Both the position numbers and the translations under genes were made by a program. This document shows, piece by piece, positions 11,350 to 22,847 of a stretch of DNA of 64,000 nucleotides (the first letter of the stretch is position 1; each line of letters opens with the position of its first letter). Source of the DNA: Euryodendron excelsum (lineage: Eukaryota > Streptophyta > Magnoliopsida > Ericales > Pentaphylacaceae); NCBI GenBank assembly GCA_033060915.1, contig CM065398.1, positions 4,400,501 through 4,464,500 of the forward strand. The letters are read 5' to 3'. The notes beneath the pieces are model-generated. The model saw nothing but the letters and a program-made list of their open reading frames with translations, was not told the DNA's origin and ran no database searches.

Positions 11350-13330
11350 AATTGTGCATATCATTACCTTGCATTCTTCCAAAAATTATTTTCAAACTCG
11401 TTTTCAAAGTTTGCATTAAACTCGTTTTCAAAATTGCATCAAAATCTCCCTTTTCAAAACTTGTTTTCAAAATCACAATCCTAGGGTGATTCCAGCCTTT
11501 CCATGGCTAGGGTTGCTTTAGGAAAGTGTTACATTTAAAGTGACTTTCATGGTCCATATTTTCAAACCTTTGTTATTTTCAAAACCACTTTCCCAAAGTG
11601 GTTCTAGCCCTCTTATGGTTAGAATCACTTTAGGAGACATTTTTATACTTTCTAAAACCTCTCTTTTCAAAAAAATTCTTCCTAAAAATCTCTTTTTTAA
11701 CATGCTTTCCTAAAATTCTCCTTTCCAAAGTTGTTTTCAAAAACTCCCTCCAAAAATCTAGTTTTCAAAACTCTTTTTTTCAACTCTTTTCCAAAATATT
11801 TTCCCCAAAATCAACACTCTAAAAACGCTCCCTAAAAATCTTTCCAAAAACTCTCTCCAATAATCTTCTACCGAAAATCTTTCTAAAAATTTTCTTCCCA
11901 AAATCTTTCTTCTAGAAACTCCCCTCTAGGATTTTCTTTCTAAAAATCTTCGTTTCCAAAAACTCTTTCCTTGGAGTCCAAGTCAAGTCCTAGAACCCAC
12001 AATTTGGAAACCCTAATTTTCTTCCCAAAAACATGATTTTCAAACTTGCCTTTAAACCTAGGTTCCCAAAACCTCCTATTTTCTACGTCAAAACTATACA
12101 CATCTAAATCTAGGGTTTGTAGAAACTTCCTTTTCCAAATCTTTGTCAAATCAAATCTTCCCTTTAGGAAAGCAAATCCAATCTCCCCATCTAGGAAACT
12201 AGATCCAATCCTCCGTTTTTGAAAACAAAATCAAGACACTTCTTCTTAGAAACAAAATCCAAATCTTTCCTAATTCAACTCCTTCCTAATCTTCTACTTT
12301 TCTAAATCTTAAGTTTCCAAAACTTGAACATAAAAATCTTTCCTAAATTTTAAAACTCAACTTCCATATCTTTTCTAATTCAACCCTTTCTTAATTCTAT
12401 CTCTTTCTAAATCTTAACTTTTCAAATCTTTCCTAAATTTTAAAACTCAACTTTCATATCTTTCCTAATTCAACCCTTTCTTAATTCTATCTCTTTCTAA
12501 ATCTTAACTTTTCAAATCTAAGTTTTCAAATCTTTCCTAAACTCAACCTTTCCTAATCTCAAGATTTTCTAAAACTAAAACTCTAAAACTTTCTAAATTT
12601 CAAATCTTTCTAAATCCAAAGCTTTCTAAATTAAAAACTTTCTTAAGTTAAATCTTCCTAAACTTCAAACCTTTTTAAATTCTAAACTTTCCTAAACTTC
12701 AAATCTTTCCAAATCTAAAACCTTTCTAAACTCAAAACTTTCTTAAGTTGAAACTTTCTTAATTCAAACCTTTTCTAAATCTTTCCTAATTTAAAATCTT
12801 TCTAAAATTCTAAGCTTTCCAAATTCAAAACTTTCTCGACTTGAAACTTTCCAACTTCTAAACTTTTCTTAAATTAAACTTTTCCTAATTCAAAACAATT
12901 CTAAATTCGACATTTCCTATTTCAAAACCTTTCTTAAAATAAAGCTTTCTTAATTCAAAACTTTTCAAATTTCAAAACTTTCCTAATCCAAAAACTTTCC
13001 TAATTCCAAAATTTTCCTAATTTGAAAACTTTCCTAAAATAAAAAATTTCCTAAAGCGGAACTTTCCAAATCGAAACTTTCCTAAAATGACACTTTCCTA
13101 ATTCGAACCCTTCCTAAATCCAACCTTTCCTAATCTTCCAAGTCCAATATTCAAGTCAATTCTTTTCTAAAATCTTTCCAAGTCAAATCCAATCCTTCTT
13201 TTTGAAGTCCTTAAGTTTAGGTTTTCTAAAACCAAGTTTTCCAAAGTCAAGTCTTTTCAAACCTTCCAATCAAAGTTCAATCTCTCAATCTTCTAATCCA
13301 ATTTCCAATTCAATCTCTTTCTTTCAAATC
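11350..13330 (+). repeat. Degenerate CTTTCCTAA-type pyrimidine-rich tract
   Basis: Nearly 2 kb of short, imperfect direct repeats (variants of 'ctttcctaaattcaaaa'), depleted in G. Matching tracts occur in every full LTR here (29160-30900, 32880-34790, 54240-56050; reversed 2160-4150 and 58260-59700). Open frames up to 179 codons (13202-13741) arise from the composition and show no protein-family resemblance. Confidence 0.75.
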
Positions 13331-14213
13331 AACTCTTCTATTTTCAATCGGACTCTTGTCCGAACTACGACTGACCTGATTCCTCCAAAAGGATACGTAG
13401 GCAACCCTCGTGGGTGCGGTCTCCACATTTTTCAAATCCCAAATTCTACAACATTTTTCAAATTTCCAATTCCACAACCTCTTTCAAATCTCCAATTCCA
13501 TGTCTATTTCAAGTTTCCAATTCCAAAAATCTATTTTCAAATCTCTATTTTCAATTTTCAAAACTTTTCAATTTCAAATCTATCCCTTTCAAATCTCCCT
13601 TCTAAAATCAAATCAAATTCTTCTTTTCAAATTTGTTTCCAAATCAAGTGTCCCTTCTTGCATTTGCATATCATGCATCATGTTAATTCTTTTCAAAAAT
13701 TCCTTTTTAAAAGTGGATCGGATTGGTCATTGATTAGTTGAAGACTCTCGTAGGTGAATCTAGGGTAGATTGACATGTAGGTACTGAAAGGGCGGGGTAA
13801 GGTGATGGCTTAATGCGTCTTCCCCACACGTAACCAACCTTCGGACCTAGATCACTGTTTTCGAAAGACCAAACGAAGTTCTTTTTTCAAAAAAGGGCTA
13901 AATGTTTTCCAAAGGTTGCCAAACAACCTGTTTTTCTTAAAAACCCTCTCTTTAGGAGATATTTTCAAAATCGTTTTCCAAAACCCTAAGTGTAGTTTTC
14001 GGATTATGCTTAGTTTTTAGGTGACCTAACTCACCTTAATCAAGTTAGGTGACAACTATGAATCTTTTTCCAAAAGCCCTTTATTCAAATCAATTTTTAA
14101 TTCAAACCTAGTCGCACTCATTCTTCTGAGAGGGTGAGTTCTAGCAAGAGAGTACAGTATTTTTCCCGCTTATGTGTGTATTCATCGAGTGCGAAAAATC
14201 TGTGCAAGACAGC

Positions 14214-14231
14214 TGGCGACTCCGCTAGAGA
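14214..14231 (+). other. Primer binding site
   Basis: TGGCGACTCCGCTAGAGA starts two bases after the LTR end. It resembles the tRNA-Arg-type primer sites reported for Ogre/Tat elements, as far as I recall. Two degenerate relatives in the window (37921-37938 plus strand, 57602-57621 minus strand) support the identification. The CTAGAGA end looks mutated relative to CTGGGGA. Confidence 0.75.
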
Positions 14232-15652
14232 CACTTAAAGGGTTTGGCCGTAGTCATGTCTCTTTACCCTTCACCCATGTAAAGTATTCAATTAACTTGG
14301 TTCAATCCTATTCACTTTAAATTTTCAAAACCAAAATTTCAAAATTGTTTTCAAAAAACATGCATTTATTCATATTATTTTGTATTAAGTTGGCCATCCA
14401 CATACTAACTCTTGCATTTTTGTTTTGTAGGTGCGCTTTATGCTTAAACATTATTAACTGCTATGCATGAATATGATGAACAGGATGAATGAGAGTTGTT
14501 AGGCTCTTTCCTCCACTTTTAAAAATCACACACACACACTGCATGTGCACCTGCATTCTGCATACTTGCATTATTACCCTAATGTGACCTTTCTAGTTAG
14601 AAAAGGGGAATAGTATATTGGTTGTGGGCAAGATGCTATGTCAGTTTCTTCGCCTACGGCCTCTTGATGGTTCCCCCGCTCGGATCACCAATCGATCATG
14701 GCACCACCTCGGGGAGTGGGCCTAGGTTTGAAGATTCGGGGACCGAGCCTTTTTAGGATGCATTAGTCAACCCTCAACCTCATGCTCATATAGACACCAT
14801 GCATAGCCGAATCTCTGCCGGATTTAAGATATGAGCACCGTTTTCAAAACCACGGAGGAAAGGGCGACTGCTCTTACTTTCATTTATACTTGTCTGTTCT
14901 TGCTGTTATACTGACTGTACTCATACTGTTATAATGTTTGTCTAACTGCTCATGCATGCAAGTTTATCTTGCTATTGCATTCTCTCTCCTTATACTCTTT
15001 GCATACCCATGTTCATGCATTCAATATTCCATGTCAAGACGAGAGTGACACCAAGGTCACTCTCCCTTGCATTAAACCTACCTAAACCTTAAGGGTTTCC
15101 ACGTAACCCTAATGACTCATTGCATGCATCTCAATTCATTCCATAAGAGGGGCCCCAATCCCTCTATGCGCAGGGAGATAGGATTGCCATGAAGACAAGG
15201 GGCAACCAATCAGCAAGGTCTCTTAGTGACCTCCTCGACATCAAATCCAAGGAAGGCAAATCCGAAGACTCAAGAGTAGTTTAGGGTTTTCCTTTGTAAA
15301 AGTAGATAGGTGGAAGTCCAATGAAAAATGTTCCCCCTCCCCCTAGTAAACTATATTTCAATTCTTTTGTACCATAAATCCAAAATTCAATGTACCTTTT
15401 TTACTTTTGCGAATGAGTGCATGAATGGTTAATGATTCCCGCTCGACAGTAAGGTATCTGTATACAAAGGCAAATCCCCTATCTCCAAAAGTGAGTCAAT
15501 GCATCATGTATAGTCTCCCCTCTGAGTAGCGGCACCTCTAGGACATGCATTGTATAAAGCTCTCTAAAAACTAGAAAATGATTTGCGACTTGTGTTCTTG
15601 TCTTTTTGTCTTTTCCTTTTTATTTACAGAGGTCACCCTGCACTGAGTCAAC
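14232..15652 (+). other. Untranslated leader between PBS and gag
   Basis: About 1.4 kb with no credible open frame. It contains splice-acceptor-like sites ending at 14430 and 15629. Its sequence is recognisable in two other places: 37939-38700 (plus strand) and, on the reverse strand, 51906-52829 joined to 56807-57601. This allows those pieces to be identified as leaders of related elements. Confidence 0.75.
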
Positions 15653-17725
15653 ATTGCTCCCAAAAAGGGGCCACATCCACCTAGGGATCCCATTATCACC
15701 CGGCAAAGAGCATCATTGATGGCTGCTAACCCTAAAGAATCCTCTCAAGTCTCTCGAGAGGAAGTCAACGAAATGAGGACTAAGATGGATGAGATGCTCA
15801 AACTCATTCAAACTATGGCCATGAAGGACGCTACTGTGGTCCCGTCATCGTCTATGACTTCATCTAAGGACCCTGAACCCGCTAATCCAAGGATTATGCT
15901 TTAGTCTGACAATGATGTGAGGACTAAGAAAGATGCCAAAGGGGTCAACACTGAAGAAGAAGAGACCATATTGCTTTCACATGCTATAAAGAAGGCCCCT
16001 CTAGACCCTCTCAGTGTTAAAATCCAAGGGTTGGAAGATTCGTTGCGAAGTCTCCATGGCCACGACGCTTACGGGTTCACTTTCTACGATGAACTTTGTT
16101 TCTTCCCTAACCACCCGAGACCTGCTAGGTTCAAAATGCCCGACTTCCTGAAATACGACAGCACCGGTAACCCCGTTGCACATCTTTGTCTCTATGCTGG
16201 AGCACTAAGTGGTCATGGCAATGACCCGAAGCTTCTCATGCAGTTATTCCAACATAGTCTCACAAGGTCAGCTCTGCAATGGTTTGCTCGTCTGGGCTTA
16301 AGGAAGATCATAACCTAGATTGAGCTAGTCAACACGTTTAAAGCCCAATACCATCACAACATCGACCTCACTTCCGATCGATGGTCCCTAATGACGATGA
16401 GCAAGGGTGAGAAGGAAAGCTTTAAAGGATATGCCCTAAGATGGAGGGAGGCCGCTACACAAGTTAATCCCCTGTTGGAAGAGAAGGAGTATGTACAACT
16501 GTTTGTGCATACTTTCCAAGGTATATTCTACGAGAAGCTCTGCACAAGCATAGGAAAGAGCTTCTCCGAGCTCATTATGCAGGGAGAGATGATAGAAAAC
16601 GACTTCAAGACAAGAAGAATTACAGACCCTTATGCCAAGACTGGAGAAAATACCGCCAACATAGCCAAGAAGGTGGCTACTACAAGGGGCACGATCAGGA
16701 AGGAAAGTGAAGTGTCCGCTATTCTGCCTAGTCAACCACCCCAATACCGTCCCCCGCTACAATCACCCCCAGTCCTGCCCTTACCCACCTTGACCATGCC
16801 CGTTCAAACCCCTAACTATGGTCTCGCTGGGGCACGACCCAACTTTAATAGACCTGCTCGATGCATCCGTACCTTCGACGCCTTAGCCTGCACCCAAACC
16901 AAGGCTTACCATAGCCTTCTGAAGAACAACATCTTGAAGCCCGTACCTGCTCGCCCATTGCCAAGCCCTCCACCCCTAACCTTTAATACTGCCCTTACAT
17001 GTGAGTACCATTCAGGTGGCCAGGGGCACGACACCAAAAGCTGTTTCGCTCTCAAGCACAAGATCCAAGACCTGATCAATAATAAGACCATTGATCTGCA
17101 GCCGGTAAAACCTGTTCCTTCTCCCAATGTGATCGCTAACCCTCTGCCGGATCACACGGTCAATATGATACTAGTAGAAATGGAAGGCGAGGGAGAATTC
17201 GACGAGCTCAGGGCCGAAGGTTATGAGAACGATTGGGAGGCCGATGAAGAAAACGACTGGGAGGAGGATCTCCAATTGTGCCCGATTTAACTTTATAACC
17301 CTGAGGAGGTGCCTGATGCTTCTGATTGGCCCATTGAAGAGCCAATATTTTCGGAAGATGAGATGACCAAGAGCACAGTTGTTGATGGATGGGGTGCCAA
17401 ATTTCTACATCCAAAATATGTCGCGGCTGAACGAAACTTACTAGAAAGCCCTTGGCCCACAACTAAGTATAACTATGAATACATGGGCTGGGAGCTAAAG
17501 GAGTCAAAAGAGCAAATGGAGCCGTTCGAGTTGGAAGGCAGTGAACTAGCCACCCTGTATACAGAAGAACCCGCTGCAAAGAAAGAGAAGGAGGCGGACA
17601 ACCGCCCCAACAACATTAACATCTTCGGAGCTCTAGGAGAATCCTTTGCCTGTCTCACCTTGGCCGAGGATCTGGGTCGCGAATGGAACATCGGGGATGT
17701 GGGAATTGTCCCAAAGCCATACTAA
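15653..17725 (+). pseudogene. gag: Degenerate gag of the giant element
   Basis: One reading frame runs from 15653 to 17725 (about 690 codons) with only three in-frame stops: TAG at 15902, TAG at 16316, TAA at 17288. The first present ATG is at 15719, but the frame upstream reads sensibly back to an ATT at 15653 that probably replaced the start codon, 24 bases after a splice acceptor. The capsid-like region spans about 16130-16610 (RFKMPDFLKYDSTGNP, LQWFARL, YALRWREAA). A zinc-knuckle-like motif follows at about 17000-17045 with C-X2-H-X5-H-X4-C spacing (CEYHSGGQGHDTKSC), as in Tat-type gags. The C-terminal 220 codons are acidic and not recognised. All lesions are simple C-to-T or G-to-A type changes, as expected for a methylated, silenced element. 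Confidence 0.87.
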
Positions 17726-19650
17726 AATGGGTTCCTTGCAAAAGCGTACAAGAGAGGGGTGTTTTCATCCACTTTCTTTCTATCCCTTTTACTTCCTGTC
17801 TTTAAATTAATGCTTACATTTTCTTATTGCTTAAGAACTCTATACTTTCCATAAGAAATGATAATAATAATCAAATAATAATCTTTTATTCCATCACGGT
17901 TGTCTTATCTTCTCTTGGGAATGGTAGCTACTTTCTATACAAGGGGCATAGTGTATCTTATGGAATGATCCAACTTGAAGGGATGATAGCATGAGTTAAC
18001 CACTCACCAAATGATCAGCTTTCCAGAAAGAGAGAGGATAAGGATGAGTGAGGATACTACCCAAAGGCAGCACTTGCAAGAGTCTGAAGCTAAGCGATGT
18101 GTGGCTAGTTTATCAAAATGAAGAGGAGCCATCTTTCACTTCCCCACATATAAATAAAAGAATAAATAACTAAATAAATAAACAAATGTGCTTATATTCC
18201 CTTTGCTTAACCTCTAGAGCCTCGCAACAAACGAAGTTTTCTTTATCAACCCCGATCCAAGACTGTCCTCCCCACACTGGGGCAGATAATAGTTGAGAAC
18301 TCTAGGAGTGGTGTCCACCTCTATCATGCTAGAATAGTGTCGAAAGCTCTATGGATCAAGCAATCTAATTCAAAGTGAAGAGAGGCCCTCATTTCATTTC
18401 CCATACAGTCAAAAGCAACCCCTTGCCAAACCTGTTGTGCCATCTATCCTTTTCCTGAGAAAACCCCAACCTAGGGATCACCGCCCACATTGGGTAGATT
18501 GAACTGCCAAGGAAAAGGCCTAAGGAAAAAGGGTCGAAGAATTATTCATTTCATGAAGGAATAGAAAGAAAAAAAACAAAGGAAAGGAGTTGCCAAGGGG
18601 CAAGAGGCCAAGCAAAAAAAAAAATCCTTTAAGGAAAGGCCTAAGAAAATCATAATTGAGTCATCTTCAAAAGCATAATAAGGATTGAAAGAAAAGAAAG
18701 TCATGTTTATCTCAAAAAGCATATAGAAAGGGTGAAAGAACAAGGTAATTTTCACCCTGAGAAGTCATGTAAAATGCAAGGAGGAAATTCAAAGGTGATC
18801 CTAGGTTACAAAGAAACCCAGTAGAAACAATAGGTTCGAGCCTTTACCCTTTCTTGCAAAACCCCGAAACCATGGCCTACATTACAACCCTATTAAAGTC
18901 CACTCTGATTGAAAATGGATTGCTTGATCTAAATGAGCTGGATATGATGCTGAAGCTAAAGAAGGACGTTAACCCTATGAAAACAGCATCGAATTTGAGC
19001 CTATATATCCCGTTGTTTCTAAAACCCCATAACCTAGCCTACATTATGGTCCCAAGCAAAGTCTTCTCGGATTGAAAGGATTGGCCACTTATCGCTCTGC
19101 CAAAGGTTAGGCAAGCAGTCGCTAAAACCCCGAGAGTCGAGAGTTTCAGCTCAGTAACCCCATACACTAACCTCGAGGTAGAGAGTCGGAGGCGATCAAA
19201 AGGTTGAGAAAGGTGCAAAGTGCTATCATCCAATCAAGGTAGGGTTGAGCCAGAAGAGAGGCTAAATCCCCGAAGAGGAGGTAGTTACCATTCCTAAGAC
19301 TACAAGTCTAACAACACCCTGTGTTATTCTATTAACATATTTCTAACCTATGCATATGTTAAAAAAAAAAAAAAAAATTAGCATGGGCTTTGCACACATA
19401 GGATATAACTCCTTGTAGAAATAGAAGTCACTAACATCAACTCATTTAATAGATACATAACATCATCATCCACCACATGCATCTGATCATATACTTAGCT
19501 GAAAAGATCATAAATGTCTTTGTCTATCCATGCATATGAATACCATAAATATTCATTTTTGTACAAAATATCAAAATAAAACTGTCTAACATAAATACAA
19601 CTCAGGGACAAGGGGCAAAAGAACATCAGAGTCTCCACAAGGGGCATCTA
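17726..19650 (+). other. Noncoding region after gag; site of the missing pol
   Basis: No protease, RT or integrase is visible. The stretch 18370-18510 (agtgaagagaggccctc, catacagtcaaaag, then a 'ccgcccacattgggt' phrase) aligns with 36395-36535, which follows integrase in the host Tat element. The giant element therefore looks like gag joined directly to a post-pol region, with pol removed. At 18840-19140 there are three degenerate copies of an 'aaaaccccgaaaccatggcctacatt' phrase, and there is a poly-A run at about 19362-19377. Small open frames here look accidental. Confidence 0.6.
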
Positions 19651-21495
19651 TCACAGGTCAAAGTTGATATCATCTGGATTAAAATCCCCGAAACCCGGCA
19701 TCGGAGGAGGTGGATAACTACTCGAAGCACCGCCATCCTGCAGGGAAGATAGAACCGAAATCAGCTGCATACAAAAAGAACTAAGCAACAGCAGAGCAAG
19801 AAGAAGCAAAGAAAGAATAACATACCCCGCCACCACCCAGCTGTGATAATCGAGCCGTTAGGGAAGCTACCTCGGCCTGGTACTAATCCCGCTCCATCTA
19901 GTACTGATCTCTCTAGTCTTTCACAGCAGTAAACACAGCCTGGGGCACATATCCTCCTGCTCGGTGCCACAAGTCAACCACCTCCTGGCCAACAGCGTAC
20001 CTACCGACTACTACCTCAAACCGGGTGAAGGCACCGACCGAATGAGCCCCAAAGTGCGCAGCATAATCTGTATCTAGAGGAAGCAAGAACTCGGCACCTG
20101 GCTGACGCTCTTGATAAGGGATAGGCACTCCCGCTACCAGGACTCCAAACATATACTCTGGCAGAGCTCCTGCTGATCGGAACTCCTCATGAAACTACCA
20201 CCAGTGTCGCTCCCCAAGATAGGACTCCCAAGTATCATCACTGAGAAAAGCAGCTCTCGATAGGGACAACGGGACCAAATATTGGACTGTCTCATAATGA
20301 ACTAATCCAACGAAGGGCCTCCAAGTCACATCCCTCGCCTCAATTAGCTCCAGGTTAGCCTGGAGCGTCACAAAATCAGTAATCTCCGATTGCTGGGCTA
20401 CCCGGTCACGAGCCCACCTCAAAGCACGAGGATAGAGGTCATCCTCAACGACTGTAGGGCGACGAACGGGAAGGTACTCGTAACTCCACTAGACAAGGAA
20501 AGGCCAGAAACTAGTCATGCTGCCCCAACGGGAAGAAGTCCGAACCCACATCGACCGAAGAAAGCAGCCAAAGGAAAAGGACCTCCAGTTCAGCTCAGAT
20601 AAAGCTCCAAGATCGGCTACTATACTCACCAACCAACATGGCATGAGCGACTTATTGTTGTTGCAGAAGCAGCTAAAGATGATGTACAAAACAAGTCGCC
20701 GTCTTATGATGTCCTGCCTGGCAGGCGATGGCTCAATAGCAAAGGTACAGTCATCCTGACTGATCCAAAAGACTGGGAAGGCAGAACGCTTAGGAGGAGG
20801 CAAGTCCAACAGCAAACAGGCCTCGTTCCTACTGACTAAATGGAGGGTGATCCGCCAGCCGACAAAGGAAAGCCCTGTGATGATCGCCTAATTCAAGGGA
20901 GTGGGACCTAGCTCGAAGCCGACAAAGTGGAAGGTCCCGATCTCTCCAAACCACCACTCAACCAACGCCAGTACTAAATGCCGGTTCAGGCGGTTAGCCT
21001 GTAATCCCATGAAGGTGCCGAATCCGATCTCCACCAAGAAGGCACGATATGATGGGGTAGCCCACTGCATGGTCACAAAAACCTAATGAACAGCCCCTCT
21101 GAAAGCAGTATGTACCCGCGAAAGGGGTAAATGCTGTCTAGAGTACACGCTAGGGTGATAAGCAAGATCCCCGAGTAGTGGGACATCTGGTATTTGTAAA
21201 TCTCCCAAGTCAGCATCCGTCTGCCTATGCCTAGAGGAAGCTCTCCCATAACCGGTCACCTGATCCCTAGGGCCCGGTACCTCCTCCTCGGCACCAATCT
21301 CCTTTATGAAAGCTTGCTCAACTGGGGGGAAGGGTCGACAGGTGGCCTACTCCCCCAACCACTCTGACTAGATGCTGCCTGCCTAGTAGACCGTCGGCTA
21401 CCCCTAGACCGACTATAACAACTAATGGCATTTGTCCGAGCTGCCTTCCCCGAACGACGTCTCTTCTCAGAGCCATAATCACCCGCATCTGCCAT
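19651..21495 (-). pseudogene. Antisense gene with a plant-mobile-domain-like protein and one intron
   Basis: Read on the reverse strand, ATG is at 21495-21493 and TGA at 19653-19651. An intron of 88 nt (19825-19738, GTATGT...CTGCAG) joins GGC-GGG to GAT-GGC in frame; its removal adds a 29-residue Pro-rich, acidic tail (DGGASSSYPPPPMPGFGDF...). The predicted protein is about 585 residues. After a basic N-terminus, the region 21085-20430 resembles the plant mobile domain, also called aminotransferase-like (GTFHFVGFELGPTPLN, AIITGLSFVGW). The C-terminus is probably coiled coil (EVASLTARLSQL). The frame carries seven in-frame stops (21083, 20888, 20489, 20195, 19913, 19898, 19883), all TAG and mostly where Trp is expected, plus one frameshift between the N-terminus and about 21310, possibly at the G6 run 21324-21329. 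Extra and antisense ORFs are known in Tat-type elements. Function is unknown. Confidence 0.77.
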
Positions 21496-22828
21496 CTTGA
21501 AAAGGCAAGGCAAGGTAAGAGGTGTGAATGTACCATATATGCAATAAATAATAACATAATAAAGCAAAATAAAATAAACAACTAACACAAAAAAAAATAA
21601 TAATAATAAATAAATAAAAAGATTTCAAATGATATGTCAAAAACGAAATTTCCACACATCTTGATTTTCTAACTTCAAATCAAATCTCAAGGGTTTTCTG
21701 CCTTTTTCTTTCAAAAAGATTTTTACTCTAAACCTTTATTTCCAATTCTTTCCCTAATTTCTAAAAATTTTGGCAGAATTTTATTTAAAAATGGTCCCTA
21801 CAACACCCATAACATTAACACAAAACGTGCACTCTACAATGTTACAATCACATAACATCCGCACTCACGCACACTTTTCAAAACACTTGTTTTATTTTTT
21901 TTTAATAAATCAATGGTTTCCAAAAATGCCTTAAAATTCTTCAAAATCCTGTCAAATGTTTTTTTTAAATATTCCTACATTTTTTGAATTTTAAACTCTA
22001 AGGAATTTCATCAATTTCGTGAGTTTTCTCATTTTCCTAAATTTTTTAAGTATTTTTCTATTTTTCAAAAAATCAAAAATTCACCAAGTTTTCAAAAAAT
22101 CATGAAACTTCATACGGTTCATAAACACATTTTTCTAAGGCACATGGCACAAAAATCTAATCAGAAAGCACAATGCCCAAGCCTATTGTAACAAATCCCC
22201 TCTTTTTGCAGAAAACCCCCTTTACATACTCACATAAAATCACTCAAATTCAATCAAACAAGCACTAAAATGCAGAAATAATATCACCATCATGTTCAAA
22301 ACATATCAAAACATCAATTTCCACTATTCACATGATTCAAACAAAGTTCTACACTTTAAAATCAACAAAAATTTGAAAACTCACATTTTGGAAGTTCTCC
22401 GGCAAAATCTTCTCTTTCGGCGACTTTTCCGACGACGTGGTCTCCTTCCAGCAATCACCCACGATCCCTAAGAGGTGCCTCTTCAAGGTTCGAGTCGATT
22501 TCCGTGCAGAGACTCTCGGTTCTCCACAAACTCTCCAAATACCGCAGCTGTTCGAACCAGAATTTTTCTGGTTTTAACTCCAAGCTTGGCGCCACTAGTA
22601 GAGGCGTCAAGCATTTTCTACCAAAGGCGCCACTCCTAGTGGTGCTAGTGTCCAATTCTGGGCAGCTTTGCCCCCTTTCCCGCCAAATCTCATTTCGAAG
22701 ACCTTTTTTGGCCCGCTATCCATTTTCGACCCCTGTTGTTGAAAAATTCCCAATGTCCGTCCCTCCGACTGCCTCGCGGTCAACATGGGACTCTTACTTT
22801 TATCGTTTTCTGTCTTTCACAAGCAAAG
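21496..22828 (-). promoter_or_regulatory. Upstream region of the antisense gene / 3' noncoding region of the element
   Basis: There is no credible frame. On the reverse strand, GGCGCC-type inverted repeats lie at 22655-22580, then a leader-like stretch to 22375 ending in a donor-like GTGAGTTTTC, then about 850 bp of AT-rich DNA and a pyrimidine stretch ending TTTTCAAG just before the ATG. This layout would suit a promoter and a leader intron for the antisense gene. The 22365-22847 part is also found twice in the nested element (24808-25279, 26240-26711). Promoter activity is inference. Confidence 0.35.
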
Positions 22829-22847
22829 ACAGAAAAAGAGGGGCAGC
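22829..22847 (+). other. Polypurine tract of the giant element
   Basis: The purine run AGAAAAAGAGGGGCAGC directly precedes the 3' LTR, which here starts TATAAGCACCCC with G changed to A. The same tract stands before LTR starts at 25280 and 26712. It would prime plus-strand DNA synthesis. Confidence 0.85.

Larger units (their letters stand above)
8759..14211 (+). repeat. 5' LTR of the giant element (5,453 bp)
   Basis: It starts TGTAAGCACC, ends CAAGACA and is followed two bases later by the PBS. U3 is about 2 kb and contains a 94-bp tandem array, short dyads, a roughly 150-bp repeat and GGCGCC hairpins, ending in a TATA box at 10753-10760. R-U5 is about 3.4 kb and contains a CT-rich leader, an AAG|GTAGG splice-donor-like site conserved in all copies, and a roughly 2-kb pyrimidine-rich tract. 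An LTR above 5 kb is very long even for plant Tat/Ogre-type elements. Confidence 0.9.
11077..14430 (+). other. Possible leader intron spanning most of R-U5
   Basis: A donor-like ACAAG|GTAGGC at 11077 is preserved in the other LTR copies (for example 28881, 32585, 50838, and reversed at about 4552 and 60000). A good acceptor, TTGTTTTGTAG at 14420-14430, lies in the leader just after the PBS, and a related site is present in the second leader at about 38157. A second acceptor, TATTTACAG, ends at 15629, 24 bases before the likely gag start. Splicing would remove the long pyrimidine-rich tract from a gag mRNA. This is inference from splice-site pattern only. Confidence 0.3.

Noticed and set aside
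13202..13741. 179-codon plus-strand open frame
   Set aside because: It lies in the degenerate pyrimidine-rich LTR tract, is almost only Phe, Ser, Asn, Ile and Lys, and recurs in altered form in every LTR copy. It is a composition effect.
16001..17691. Reverse-strand frames of 60-102 codons within gag
   Set aside because: They are shadows of the gag coding strand and have no domain resemblance.
19651..21495. Deliberate amber recoding in the antisense gene because all stops are TAG
   Set aside because: Single G-to-A transitions at Trp codons in a silenced element explain the pattern more simply. A frameshift also disrupts the gene.
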